From: Ancylostoma caninum
Taxonomy: Eukaryota; Nematoda; Chromadorea; Rhabditida; Ancylostomatidae
Reading direction: 5' to 3'
Length of the DNA: 64,000 bases
Assembly: GCA_037903475.1 (NCBI GenBank)
Contig: JBAJFG010000028.1
Location: forward strand, 558,001 to 622,000
Shown here: piece after piece, positions 40,180 through 51,636 of the stretch
How positions within the stretch are numbered: position 1 is the stretch's first letter
Layout of the letters: every line of letters begins with the position of its first letter
Notes under the pieces: generated by a model
What the model saw: the letters and a program-made list of their open reading frames with translations, nothing else
The model's database searches: none
Told to the model about the DNA's origin: nothing
Program-made: the position numbers and the translations under genes

Positions 40180-40273
40180 CGACAGTTTCATTGTTCCCTT
40201 GTTCGTTGCTTATTGCTCTGGAAAATAGCCACTTAAGTGTTAACTATTTCTTCGACTTTCAAACCTACGACAG

Positions 40274-43200
40274 CTCCTGGCAAAGAGGAACAAGTACGTC
40301 CTATACCAAAAGAAAAAGTGAAGCTACTGAAAGGGCAACCGTTAAGCTTCGAAACTATACTACCACCAAATGCTGCGAATGCTCTGACAAACGGTAAATA
40401 AGTAGAGGATAATTTGTGGAAGACAACTAATATATTATGCGTTAATTCAGGCTGTTCTGAAAACCGTGCTGATAACTCCAGGTGCAAGAGTTACTTCTCC
40501 GAATACATTAACGAATTCAGGGAATGGGCTCGTCAAAGCGATCATGTTTTCGACGAACATTTCTGGGAGGTGAGACTGCCCTATGTGGACGTGTGAATGG
40601 GAGGTGCGATTTTCAGCTCCTATACCAGGCACGTTCCCGTTCCAAAATAGAATTGATAGGCGATGGGATTGTACAAGAAAAAAGCGCTCACGTCGTACTT
40701 CGAGAATGAAGTGAATGTTGGCATCTCTTGGACTCATTTACTTTACATAAAATTGATGAAATTCATTTGGCGTTATAGAGTTTTTCTGAGAAAAACAATG
40801 GAAAACTCTGCAGCATCATGGTTCAGAAACTATTAGGTTGTTGCCAAAATAATTGCCGTTTCACTGTATGCTTGAAAAAAACTTTTTTCTTGCCCAATTC
40901 AACAACTTCAAGCCAACTTGTGCTAGCTCCTGGCAGGGTTTGTTCTGCTCTTTCAGATGCTTCTTCAATAATCTGGCTAGCTTTTTCCTGGCGGTGGAGA
41001 CGAAATCCGATACTACTACTCGTACGTTGGCGGCAGGCTTGGGGGTTCACTATGCTACAGTTTCAAAACATTTGGCTACCATTGGCATGGTGAGAAAAAT
41101 GCAAAATTGGACACCCCATGATCTGACCGATGACCGGCACTCCACCCGCTACGAGATCTGTTCTAACCTCCTCGTTCGCCGGGAGAACGAGCCATTTCTT
41201 CACCGTTCAATAACTGTAGATGAAAAATGGCGTTTATTTGATAATAAGAAACGTGGTTATGTATGGGTAGACAAGTTCTCTACCCCTCCAAGCTTCCCTA
41301 ATCCAGCTCTTCACCTTAGAAAGGTTATGTTGACAGTTTGGTGGTGTTGTAAGGGTGCTATTCATTATAGCCTTCTGCAACCTGGTCAGGCTGTTACATC
41401 AAAGTCTTGCTGTTGTGACTTAGACCTGATGTATGAAAAGTTGCGACAAATGTGGCAGTGGTAAACAGAGGTGGGCCTCTCCTGCTCCAGGATAATGCTA
41501 GGCCTCACACTTTAAAACTCACCCGGCAAAAGCTGACGCAGTTAGGCGTCGAGATTCTCCCTCACCCACCTTACTCTCCAGACCTCTCCCCTACCCACTA
41601 TCGCTTTTTCCGGGCTGTCGAAGCAAACCTGGGTCAGCAGCAGTTTCCTGATTTGGAGCATGTTGAAATTGCCTCCCAAGAGTTCTTAAAATAAATGAAG
41701 TACCTGATCGTTGGCAGAGATGTGCAGAATCTGAAGGATTTTAGTTTGATAAATAAAGTTGAGTTTGAACAGAGTTACAGCATTTTGAACTGGGCTGTCT
41801 ATTTCGGCAATTAATTTCGCAACAACCTGATATTGTCCCTCGGGTTAATATACGACTTTGTCACTACACTGGTATCGTTTCAACCTCACTTGTTTTTGAG
41901 AAGCAAAGTCATTATGTATTTGTTTATTTATTTATGCGTGGGTACCACACTAATTTATGGGTACTATTCCAAGAAGACGAACACAGCGCAAAAAAAAAAA
42001 CATCCAAGTTAGGACAGTCACTAACTGTCGGATTGTAGCACAAGACATTGGCTAAAAAGTAGTTAAAAGGGGGAGGGGGAGCTTAAGCTATAGTACGACG
42101 CCTGTTGGTTTATTTAACTACGTCGCTCTAATGTTTTCTGCTGAACTACTTCATTTCTAATAGTGCTGGCTTGAACTGTTTTTTTATACAAACCCGCCTT
42201 GGAAGCAAGATAAATAATGCATCGGTATTTAGAGCAGATTTTCAGTGTCCACAACTTTATTGATTCAGCTTGAAATTCCAGGGTAACACATTGGGAAAAA
42301 ACTATTTGACAACGATTTGGGGCGGGATAAGGGATAATAATATATTGCACTAGACGACATACCCGGCTCCGCTCGGGTGATTCACTATCCCTGGCTACTT
42401 CAAACCTATAAGGACAGCTGCTGTTGCATACAAACTACTCGAAATTCCTGAAAGGCTAGCGACAATATTGCGGCAATAAGCAGGCACTTACAATAGCGAG
42501 CAAAAAGATTGCAACTTTTGATTTTTCGTCTATAACTCTTCTTAAAGAAAACCCTAGAGGTTCTAATTTTTATGGGAGTTGTAGGTTGTAGGTACAGGCA
42601 GGAGTGCGTTGAAACTCCCTTAGTCCATCGACTTTTTGTTTTTTAAGAAAAATTTTTCTCACAGAAGTCGAAATCTCTATTTTGAGACCATTCGCAAAAT
42701 TATACAAAATGACGTCTGTCATTAAGATCTTATCACGTGTTGGTTTCTTGTAGCAGGATTAACTCATGTACGCTAGAAACTGTGCATGTGCATGTGCAGA
42801 CCACTTGTTGACGGAGACTATGTGGAATTAGTTTAGCAGTGCTTCTCTGTGGGTGTTTCTGTCACCCTGGCTCCCTCTATCATCTCTGTTTAGAAGGGAG
42901 AGATGCTGCTGACGGTTCTATAAGTTTAGTTACAGGTGTTGGGCTTGAATACAATTCATTGCTCTCTCGGAATTTCGAAATATTCCGGCTTGTTACAATA
43001 CAGCCAATTGTGCACCTCACGCAAAAAAAAAATTGAAATTTTTTCTGGCTTGGGGAGGAAGGCTGGCTGAGGATCCCATGTGTGCTAAAGATACTACTGG
43101 GTTCCTAGAAAATTGCTGTGTACACGTGGATTCATGCCGCCTTGGATTTGTCGAAATAAGACTACTGAGCAGTGCTGGTCATTGGCACAGTTGTGTGCGC

Positions 43201-46200
43201 CCCTTTGCTCAACTGGTGAGTTTTCACACTTAGAATAGTGCATTTTGACCTGAAAATATCTCGTTTGGTTTGCTCCATCTAATTCAAGATGAACTAGCCC
43301 CTCTTTATAGTGTTACGTTACAGCATCCCACTTCCGTGCTTTCTGAGAGAGTCCATTGTACATCCATGTAAGACGTGCCTCATCAAATCCGAGGCGGCAT
43401 GAATCTACGTGTACGTAGCAATTTCCCAGGAACCCTGGAGTATCTTTATCACAAATGGGATCCTCAACCAACCTTCCTCCCCGAGCCAGAAAAAATTCCA
43501 GAACTTTTTTTTTTGCGTGAGGTGCACAATTGGCTGTATCGTAACAAGCCGGAATATTTCGGAATTCCGAGAGAGCAATGAATTGTATTCAAACCCAACA
43601 CCTGTCACTAAACTTATAGAACCGTCAGCAGCATCTCTCTCTTCTAAACAGAGATGATAGAGGGAGCCAGGGTGACAGAAACATCCACAGAGAAGCACTG
43701 CTAAACTAATTCCACATAGTCTCCGTAGATGTCAACCAGTAGTCAGCACATGCACAGTTTCTAGCGTACATGGATTAATCCTGCTACAAAAAACCAACAC
43801 GTGGTAAGGTCTTGATGACAGACGTCATTTTGTAAAATTTTGCGAATGGTCTCAAGATACAGATTTCGACTTCTGTGAGAAAAATGTTTCTTGAAAAACA
43901 AGAAGTCGATGGAGTAAGGGAGTTTCAACGCACTCCTGCCTCAAATGCATACCTACAACTCCCCATAAAAATTGGAACCTCCAGGGTCTTCTTTGAAAGG
44001 AGTTATTGACGAAAAACCAAAAGTTGCAATCTTTTTGCTCGCTACTGTATGTGCAAAACGATTGTCACATTCATGTCCAAAGTACTCTAGAACCCCAGCA
44101 TGTATGTCATCAGTGGCTCAGTAGCGAAAATGGAAAAATAGATAAAATCAATAAGTCGATGTTTTCCAGCATACATAGTGGTTGTCATATTTGTGATTAA
44201 CGCATAGAAGGATTCTGCTAGACATGTCGTCACCGGCCACAGTGCAAAACGAATGAAAACACTTTGCACATAGGGGAGTGCCTATCGATAAACTGATAAG
44301 CACTCCTCCATGCATAAAGTGATTGTCGTATTCGTGTTGAGCGTACTGCAAAACCTCAGGACATATCCTCCTGGACCCTGCGCAAAACCAGCCGAAAGTC
44401 GATATAATCAATAAATCGGCACTGTCGCTCAAAATGATTACCATATTCGTGTTCAACGTACCCGAGAACCACAGTGGACATGTTCTCGCGACATCATGGG
44501 CAAAAGTAACGAAAAAATCAATAAAATCGATGTAACCGATAAGCCAACCAATAGTTCCGGGAATAAAGTAGCCTATAACCTCCGCCGTCCCCTTGCAGAT
44601 CTGCTTGCAAATTTCGGTCCGGTTCGGTTCAGTTTCTATTCGAAACATTCATGCAAACACGCAAACTTTCACTCTTATATTGAGTTGGTGAAAAAGTTTT
44701 GCAACACTTTATATCTCCATTTCTAAAACGCAAAAGCAGCTTGACAGGCGAGATCCTGTGTCAATATAAGGTAGTGTCCTTGTAGGATATCCTTGTAGGA
44801 AACCATAATAGACAAAGGAGCGAAGTAAGACTCGCCTGGCATTATTACTCAGATACTAAAGAGCTTCTCTCGTATGCCCTTCACTTGAGGCTAGTGGTTC
44901 TCGAAGCTTCAAGTGAAGGGCATACGAGAGAAGCTCTTTAGTATCTGAGTAATAATGCCAGTCGAGTCTTACTTCGCTCCTTTGTCTATTATGGTTTCCT
45001 ACAAGGATATCTATAAAAAGCGCCGACGCCAATATGTGTATTGTGTTTGAAGGGAACGTCATTTACCACTCGACGGTCTCTCCTTGATACCAGGGCTCCG
45101 AGTCTGACAAAATGATGCTTAAAAGTCACCCACGGTCTGGATGTGCGTGTTCCGTTAATGACGACGATTTGCGGGACTCCCTGAAGAAGCAATCAGATGC
45201 CGATAACTGCAAGTTGGCGGAGACAGTCCACTGGAACTATGCGACTGTCACCATCCTCGCTTTCTCGGTTTAGCAAAGTTTTCCTGATATAAGTACCCTG
45301 TGTGTTGTGCGAATCTTATAAGTCATGCCGGGTGAGCACTGAGAAGTCGCTGCTTCTTCGTCGGCATGAGAAAGACTTTCTGAACAGTGGGGGCGAATCT
45401 TGGTCCTGTACGCGAACAATGCACAGCAGCGTCAGTGGATTCGGTGTTCGGAATCACTTCCAAAACAGATAAAAGCAGACCTGCTAGAAAAAAGGGTTTT
45501 TCCATGTTGTCGGTGGAGCCACAAGGAATGCCATACTAAGAGTTTCTGAATTGTGGCACCACAATGACGAGGGATCTTCGCGCTACTCAACTCCAGAAGT
45601 TGGCCATCTAAGAAAAACGCCCAAAACGAGCAAATTTTCATCTTCTGCAAGATAATGCTCACGCGCATTTTTCGATCGCAAGTCGTGAGAAGAACAGAGT
45701 CTCGATTGGGAACTTCTGTCTCACTATCGTATTCGCCAAACCTGGCCCTGCCGGACTGTTACCTTTTCCTGACAATGAGCAACCATGTATGAAAAATTAG
45801 GCTTGCCATTGAACAGGGACTCGAAAATGAGGTGTCAAAGTTTTTCGATCCACAGCTTCCTGCTTTCTCGCAGGAAAGAACAGAGAAGCTGCCAAAAAAT
45901 GGGCAAAGGTACCACACAGTAATGATAAATGAACCATTAACTAAGATTTTGTTTCAATAAAGAAATCCATTTCCAAAAATTTCGTTGTGAGTGTTGCGGA
46001 ACTTTTTCAGCAACCCAATATACAGGGTGCGGCATAAATACTGTGTCAAAAATATTTGTTAATAACTTTTGTCACAGAAGCTGAAACTCTAATTCCTCTT
46101 CAGTATTATTTACCTAAACTCTTAGAAATTAAACACACAGGGATACGTGTAACGTGGTCTCCTTCTGCCTTCACGACGGAGGTTGCACCTAAAGCATGTA

Positions 46201-49200
46201 CGACCACTGAGGCCCGAAAAAAATTCCGGAGGTTTTCTTCCTCCTTCTTTCCTGTGAGCGATCCTAGATTCGTACCTGCAGTGGGTTAGTGAGCACATGT
46301 CCACACCTCTACGATTACAAGTTAACACATTTAACGATCGATGTCAAGGAAGTTTGCACACGATTCCTCTGCCGGTATGAGTTCGTGGAGTTGGTGCACC
46401 AACGATCACTTTGTCTTTTGCGCCTCGTTTATTGAAGCACTGCTGTCCTAGCGGACCCATTTTTAGTAGTTGAACCAGCTGCTATACCTACTTTACAAAA
46501 CTACTCTTCTTCCCAGCAAAGAGCTGTTTTTCCAACTTTAATTCAACGTCGACCTGAGGCTTGTGGTCACTTTCAGGAACATCAGCTTCAGTGATGATAT
46601 AGGCCAGATGTGATCTGCAAGTGAGGGATTTCCAACCCCATCTGAAGTCCTGAAGAACTGCCCTTACACTAGCCGATTTTCGCTGATGAAGCTCTGTCCC
46701 ACATTGGAAAAAAGATCATCGTCCTAAGCGTCTAACTTTTGCGGCCCTCCAAGATAACATAACGAAATTCTGCCTTCTCTCGTGCTGATGCGCTCGGTTG
46801 TGAACATGCTGCTCCTAGTGCTTGTAGTGTCCCATCTGGACTTCCTCATTAGCAGGTGAATTAATCGCCCTCTGCAAAGATCACGGCTCTGTGAGCACCT
46901 AACTCTTCTACCTCGCACTTTTGCAACGAGTTCGTTTCTCGTGAATTTTCTCGAAAATTAGAACTGCGAAATCCGTGTGGCATGTATATGGGAACAGCCC
47001 TTCAACAGCAGAGCATCGTTACTGCAAATTGGACGGTGCAGTTATATTGCTGTAAAAAATAGGCGGTCAAGAAAAAAGATTGTACGGTGATGCTTCATAG
47101 CTCCATCTTGGTTCGTTTCAAATTTGAACTTGTTATAAAGTGGAATGTTGATGTGAGGTTACGAAACGAGAAGATAATGCAGAAAAAGGGATAACAATTT
47201 CAGATATGAAATTTAGGGCAAAGAGCTTTTTCGCAATGGGGATGGAATTTGCGACAAAATTTGACACAGTATTTGAGCCGCACCCTGTATACAGAAACCA
47301 GATACGTGCATGTCTATACCTATCAATGGCAGACGCAGAAAGTGGGCGGGAGCGGGGCGTGGGAAAAAAGATGGGGTCTCCGCCATTTTGGAGACCCGGA
47401 CGGAAACTAAAATTAATAAAAATACTGAAGTTTTCTTTTGTGCCACACAGGTTTTTTATAAGGACATGTTAATTTTCGGCCTAACGTTTCGACTTAACGT
47501 CGTCTTCAAAGGCCTGAAAGTGGTTCGTGGTTATCATTTACGCTCTACACCACCAAAGTCCTTTCACACCTGTTTATTCAACTCATCCACGCCAGACGAC
47601 ATTAAGCATTCAGTCAACGGACGAACTCACCACGTGTCCCACCGTTTCAGCGGAGCAGATGCCACCGCAACTAGAGCTGATCGTCAATGGATGCAAAATG
47701 AATACTTTATGCTGCAGACTTCGTCTTATAAGGCTTGCGCTAGTATCTTAACGATCTTAGAGCTCACACAGTGATAAGAATGGCATAAGATCACTAGTTA
47801 TAGACATCTGCTCATTTCTGCTGTTCAGCCTGGGAGCACGTGCCAGTATCCACAACGCTCCAAGCGCTTTTCGAGAGGATATTTCAGTTTTGAGCGCCAG
47901 GATAGTACAGCTGATGCTGAAGTCATTACCATCATGATCTTTTCTCTTATGTATTCCCAGCGGGGTTCTCAAGCTCTGCCGTCCTTTACTGGCAAGAAGT
48001 TCATTTATGCGGACGCTCAGTGAACGACCGGTTTTACAGAAATAGATGGCATGGCAAGTTAAACATTCTATTTGGTAAATTACCCCTGATTAATCGATGA
48101 CCAGAGAACATGGAATTAATGAAAACATTAATTGTAATAATAAATAATTAATAAAAATTGTATTAAAAATAGTATCAAAAATGAACAAATAAAAATAAAT
48201 TAATAATAGGTTTTTTAAATTTAAAAAATTTGTCGACCCATTCTTCATTCGGCGGGGGGGGGAGGGGGCGCCACTGATACGTATATATATGTAGATGTTA
48301 CTGTGCGCATATGTGTGAAGATCCAAATCGCACACGTTATAAGTCTCCTTCACCTTACTGATGAGAGCAGTAGGGAGCTTGCAATATAGCTTAGTTTGAG
48401 TATATGCATAATGCACGGCACGAAAGGCAGCAGCAGATCATAAATTGTGATATAGAATTGTCATGTCTTGCAAATTAAGAGTACAATACGATCAAAATCC
48501 ACGCAAGATCGTTTGTGAAAGCAGAAAACAAGGCTGTTTTGAGCATTTCTTGGATAAGAAAACCTGGTCTCAGATCTCGAAAGTCTTGCCTAATTGTGTA
48601 CTTTTGGAACTATTATGCAGCATCTTCTACCTATATGGTTCTCTAATCGCTTTCATGTACAGGCGTTTGCTGCCTTGTCCTGCAAAGGAAAAAATTCTCA
48701 AAAGTATATTGGCGAAAAATTCGCTATCACAGGGAGCTTTTTTGTACTTTTGGACCATCTATCAATTAATGCTTCAGGTGAGGAAATTGTCGAATTTGTA
48801 GGTGCGTTCCTAAAATTAATCGATTTCTTGTAAATGTGTTCGGAAGGCCAACTGCTCCGAAGCGCAAAATCTAGTCTCAAATCCCGTACTCTAAAGGATT
48901 CTCTGCACAGCACAGGAAAAAGCAGGACGAAGCATTGTTTCTGACGGAGAAATAATTAAGCAAAAATTGTACAATGATTTGTAGCTCCTTGTAAGTAGTA
49001 AATTAATGAGTAGATTCGCTCAGATACTCATCTACCTGTTCCTTATATTTACTTGGCAAACACGACAGAACGAATTTTTCGGAAAGCTCCTCAGCGCGTT
49101 GCATAAAAAGTTCGACAGGAAACTGCTCTTCATTGTGAAAAATGTTATCTTAAATGTGCCAGCTCCTTTGCTAGAAGAAGATGATCTTTAATTAGGTGTA

Positions 49201-49368
49201 ATTTTAGTTATTACGAAGAGCTAACAACTGCTTGCTTGCACAGTGGCCTAAAGTTTTCAGGCATGCAAGTATTTGTCCGAAGTGGAACATTTGGTGGAGA
49301 CGTGCTGTGCTACATTCCGTTCTACATGTCTCTCTCCCTTGCAACGAAAAATCTTCAAGTTGTTATAG
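40274..49368 (+). CDS. Unit C: third six-cysteine domain copy (5' partial, or second domain of gene B)
   Basis: Exons: about 40274-40391 (acceptor CAG before 40274, donor after AAC G), 40451-40569 and 49261-49368 (TAG). The first exon contains LPPNAANALTNG, matching LLPRNVADVLTSG in gene B. The second is the 119-nt cysteine exon with VFDEHFW. The third encodes ACKYLSEVEHLVETCC and FRSTC. The last intron would be 8.7 kb and filled by transposons (40833-41830, 42491-44047, 44680-46018, 46023-47287, 47324-48276). No signal peptide exon lies between gene B's stop and 40274. I therefore favour a two-domain B-C transcript. The alternative is a separate gene broken by insertions. Confidence 0.65.
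40833..41830 (+). mobile_element. mariner element, inactive
   Basis: TA duplications (40831-40832 and 41831-41832) flank inverted repeats (TTAGGTTGTTGCC and its imperfect inverse). Plus-strand transposase frames are 40853-41464 and 41452-41694, with a frame break between them. The N-terminal DNA-binding part is largely absent. ITVDEKW carries the first Asp and LLQDNARPH the second. At the third D34D position, THYRFF has His instead of Asp. It sits in the long intron of unit C. Confidence 0.92.
42349..44660. repeat. Interspersed element with internal tandem repeats, copy 1 (interrupted)
   Basis: It starts with a conserved head (CATACCCGGCTCCGCTCGGGT, about 42358-42378). After the inserted long-TIR element it continues with about four diverged units of roughly 120-130 bp (44050-44540), each holding a TCATATTCGTGTT-like motif. 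It ends with a tail at about 44575-44640 containing CCTCCGCCG and CGGTTCGGTTCAG. Copy 2 is at 50112-51135. No protein is encoded. The type of element is not known to me. Confidence 0.65.
42491..44047. mobile_element. Tc-like foldback element with 662-bp inverted repeats
   Basis: Arms are 42491-43152 and 43386-44047, about 93-95% alike by eye, with a spacer of about 233 nt. The ends read CA(A/G)TAGCGAGCAAAAAGATT and are flanked by TA on both sides (42489-42490 and 44048-44049), as expected for Tc1/mariner integration. Mirrored open frames (42839-43036 and 43405-43698) reflect the repeat and are not recognisable proteins. Confidence 0.88.
44680..46018 (+). mobile_element. mariner element, degenerate
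   Basis: TA duplications are at 44678-44679 and 46019-46020. The inverted repeats match GTTG(G/C)TGAAAAAGTT at both ends. Plus-strand transposase remnants include SVNDDDLRDSLKKQSDADNC with HWNYATV (about 45150-45250), ILVLYANNAQ (about 45400) and LLQDNAHAHF (about 45650). Many stops and frame changes show an old copy. The 5' part is replaced by a hairpin (44786-45011). Confidence 0.85.
44786..45011. repeat. About 103-bp near-perfect inverted repeat inside the mariner element
   Basis: 44786 to about 44888 is the reverse complement of about 44909-45011 with very few mismatches and a loop of about 20 nt. It is much less diverged than the surrounding mariner remnant, so it probably arose later. 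Confidence 0.88.
46023..47287. mobile_element. Tc/mariner-type non-autonomous element
   Basis: The ends are 30-bp inverted repeats starting CAGGGTGCGGC, with (A/T)AATACTGTGTCAAA further in, flanked by TA (46021-46022 and 47288-47289). No transposase was recognised inside. It abuts the preceding mariner element directly, the two TA sites being adjacent. Confidence 0.8.
47324..48276. mobile_element. Second hAT-type MITE copy, interrupted by a Penelope-like fragment
   Basis: The left part (47324 to about 47425) matches, in inverse orientation, the right part of the MITE at 34096-34365. The right part (about 48115-48276) matches its left part. The flanks ATACCTAT (47316-47323) and ATACGTAT (48277-48284) agree in 7 of 8 bases, consistent with a hAT 8-bp duplication. 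The roughly 690 bp between the two halves is foreign DNA. Confidence 0.82.
47425..48115 (-). pseudogene. Penelope-like element 3' fragment with GIY-YIG endonuclease remnant
   Basis: Read on the minus strand from about 48080, the frame gives IYQIECLTCHAIYFCKTGRS, with further residues matching the Penelope-type GIY-YIG nuclease: CxxC, a degenerate YIG now YFC, a KTGRSL motif, and TPLGIHKRKDHDGNDF at about 47970-47920. The frame ends at a stop at 47757-47759. The reverse transcriptase portion is absent. Identification rests on motif recognition; no search was run. Confidence 0.7.
48277..49260. other. Intron-like DNA before the last exon of unit C
   Basis: An open frame at 48463-48801 has no recognisable family or splice context. 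No other gene is supported. Confidence 0.4.
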
Positions 49369-50111
49369 CCGATAATTCTCGAATAATTGCAAAGTCTGAA
49401 AGTCCCCTCTTTTGTTTCGTCTTCATTGCTTCTTCTGGATATTGCTGAGCACGTACTGGTCGATAAAAAATTAACTTCAACTCCTCTCCTACTCTTTCTG
49501 TACTGCTTTACTGCTTGGTGAAGTCTTTGAAGCACACTCCAGAAACAGAAGCATGCTTTGATGTGCAATTCAGCACTTTTATTCGAAATGAGTTCAAATC
49601 GATTTATAACATGGGCACACCATGCGGATTATCAAGCAAGCATAAGACACGCATAAAACATCAGTGAAGGCTCGCATAAAAGAAAAAAAAAGAACAAACA
49701 GGATGAGGCTAGATATAAACTGAAAATTAATGGAAAGATGAGTGAACAAGGAACAGTTCTTGAAAATTTGACCTAGGAAACCCCGGGATGTTCTCTAACA
49801 TGACTAGCAATAATGGCTTTGGACGGTCAATTATTATCGGAAGTTATGTGGTATTTCGATAGCTTCTATTACTGCGGATCCACTCTGTTAGCGAAATAAC
49901 TGAGCCTTGAAGGATACTTCGTCCTGATCACTCCCAATTTGATCCCCCTTGTTCTGGATTGAGTTAGGGTGAAGAACGTGTCTGCTTTTGAGCCCACATT
50001 TTATTCAGAGTTCTCCAAATCATTAGCAAGCCAATTCGCTTCCTCCTAGCTGCTGGTGTATTCAGACCGAGTTACCTGCCTCTACTATTGCCGCAAGGTA
50101 TAGCATTACAA
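49369..50111. other. Unassigned DNA
   Basis: Probable 3' flank of unit C. No perfect AATAAA was seen close to the stop. Nothing else was recognised. Confidence 0.35.
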
Positions 50112-51135
50112 ATGTACTAGATGGCATACCCGGCTTCGCTCGGGTGTTTGACTACCCCGGCAATTTCACACCAATGAGGACAATTGCTAGTGCCGACAAA
50201 TTCATTGCGGATGCCTATAGTTTTGGTGGTAAACATATTAGCAGGCTCATTTAACCCTCTTCCACCGACCCGTAAGCGAAAAGTCAGTAATGTTATTTCA
50301 GTGTCAGATTCATGGAAAGCAGTTGCCATATTCGTTCTTATGGTTTAGCGTTTTCGATTGGTTCAGTGAACACATTCTCCCAAAAGCAGGGAAAGAGCAA
50401 GAAAAGTTACTGAGTCGATATATCCGTGGAGAATAGTTGTCATATTGGAGTACAGCGCAATGGAAAATCCCAGTAGACACGTCTTCACCGGCTCGTGGAC
50501 GAAAATGGCGAAAAATCATACCAATAATTTGATATTCTGCGCAAAATGGTTATCATATTCGTGTTTACCATATTGGGGAACCCCAATAACCCATGACCTC
50601 ACCGCCCCCTAGGCGAAAATAGCAAAAAATTAGAAAATCGATAAATCGACATTCTGGGCAAAACGGTTATCATATTCGTGTTCAGCGCATTGACAAACCC
50701 CAGTAGACGTGTCCCTACCGACTCTCGGGCAAAAATGTCGAAAAATCAATAAAATCCATAAATCGATAGTTCGTGCAAAATGGTTATTATATTCGTGTTC
50801 ACGCACTGACAAACCCCAGTAGACCTGTTCCTACCGATTCTAGGGCAAAAATATCAAAAAATCAGTTTCCTACCGATTCTAGGGCAAAAATATCGAAAAA
50901 TCAGTAAATTCGACAAGTCGATATTTCGTGCACAACGGTTATCATATTCGTGCTCAACGCATTGAGAAACCCCATTAGACATGTCCTCGCCGCCCCCTAA
51001 GCAAAAGTAGCGAAAAACAAATAAGACCGATAAATCAATCGATAATGCCTGGCACGAATTAGCCGAAAACCTCCGCCGGCCCATGGGGAATAAGCATACA
51101 AAATTTGGTCCCGATCGGTTCACCCCTCGCGATAT
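50112..51135. repeat. Interspersed element with internal tandem repeats, copy 2
   Basis: It has the same head as 42349 (CATACCCGGCTTCGCTCGGGT, about 50125-50145). About six diverged units of 110-120 bp (50320-51040) follow, marked by TTATCATATTCGTG-like motifs at about 50324, 50432, 50545, 50665, 50781 and 50937. A roughly 40-bp sub-duplication lies at about 50841-50910. The tail (CCTCCGCCGGCCC, then CCGATCGGTTCA) ends about 51121. No coding capacity. Confidence 0.72.
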
Positions 51136-51636
51136 CTATAAGGAACATTTATACGGGGTGGTCCAAAATTACGGAGACACGCTAAATGGTTCATATCTAA
51201 CATTGGGAAACGAGTTGGCAATTTTGTTTCCAAACGACATTTTTCACTCTACAATGAACAAAATCTACCATCACATTTCACAATTTCTCCTACCACCGAC
51301 GAGAAAACACATGAAGAATTCGAACTAGTCGCTTGCTGTGGCGCGGAAGTGCAGTATTCCCAGATAATCTACCCTTTCTAAAAGCGTTTGCTCCAAGGAT
51401 AAAACAATTTTCATGAGAGTGAAGTCAGTTTTTCACCTCAAATGAATATCATAACGGGAAATCTGCTCGAATGAGTACTGGAAATAAGATTTATAAGGAA
51501 GCGGACATGACTTTTTATGCAGAAACAGAACAAAAACGTACTTTAGGGCTGTTTCTTGTTTTTATATTCACTGTTTAGGGAGGGGACTGGGACGTGTTAG
51601 GCTCATCAACTTCCAATCTCAAAGTTCTGAGAAGTA

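Noticed and set aside
50320..51040. CRISPR-like array of about 115-bp units
   Set aside because: Units are long, degenerate and contiguous, without constant repeats alternating with unique spacers, in a eukaryotic genome.
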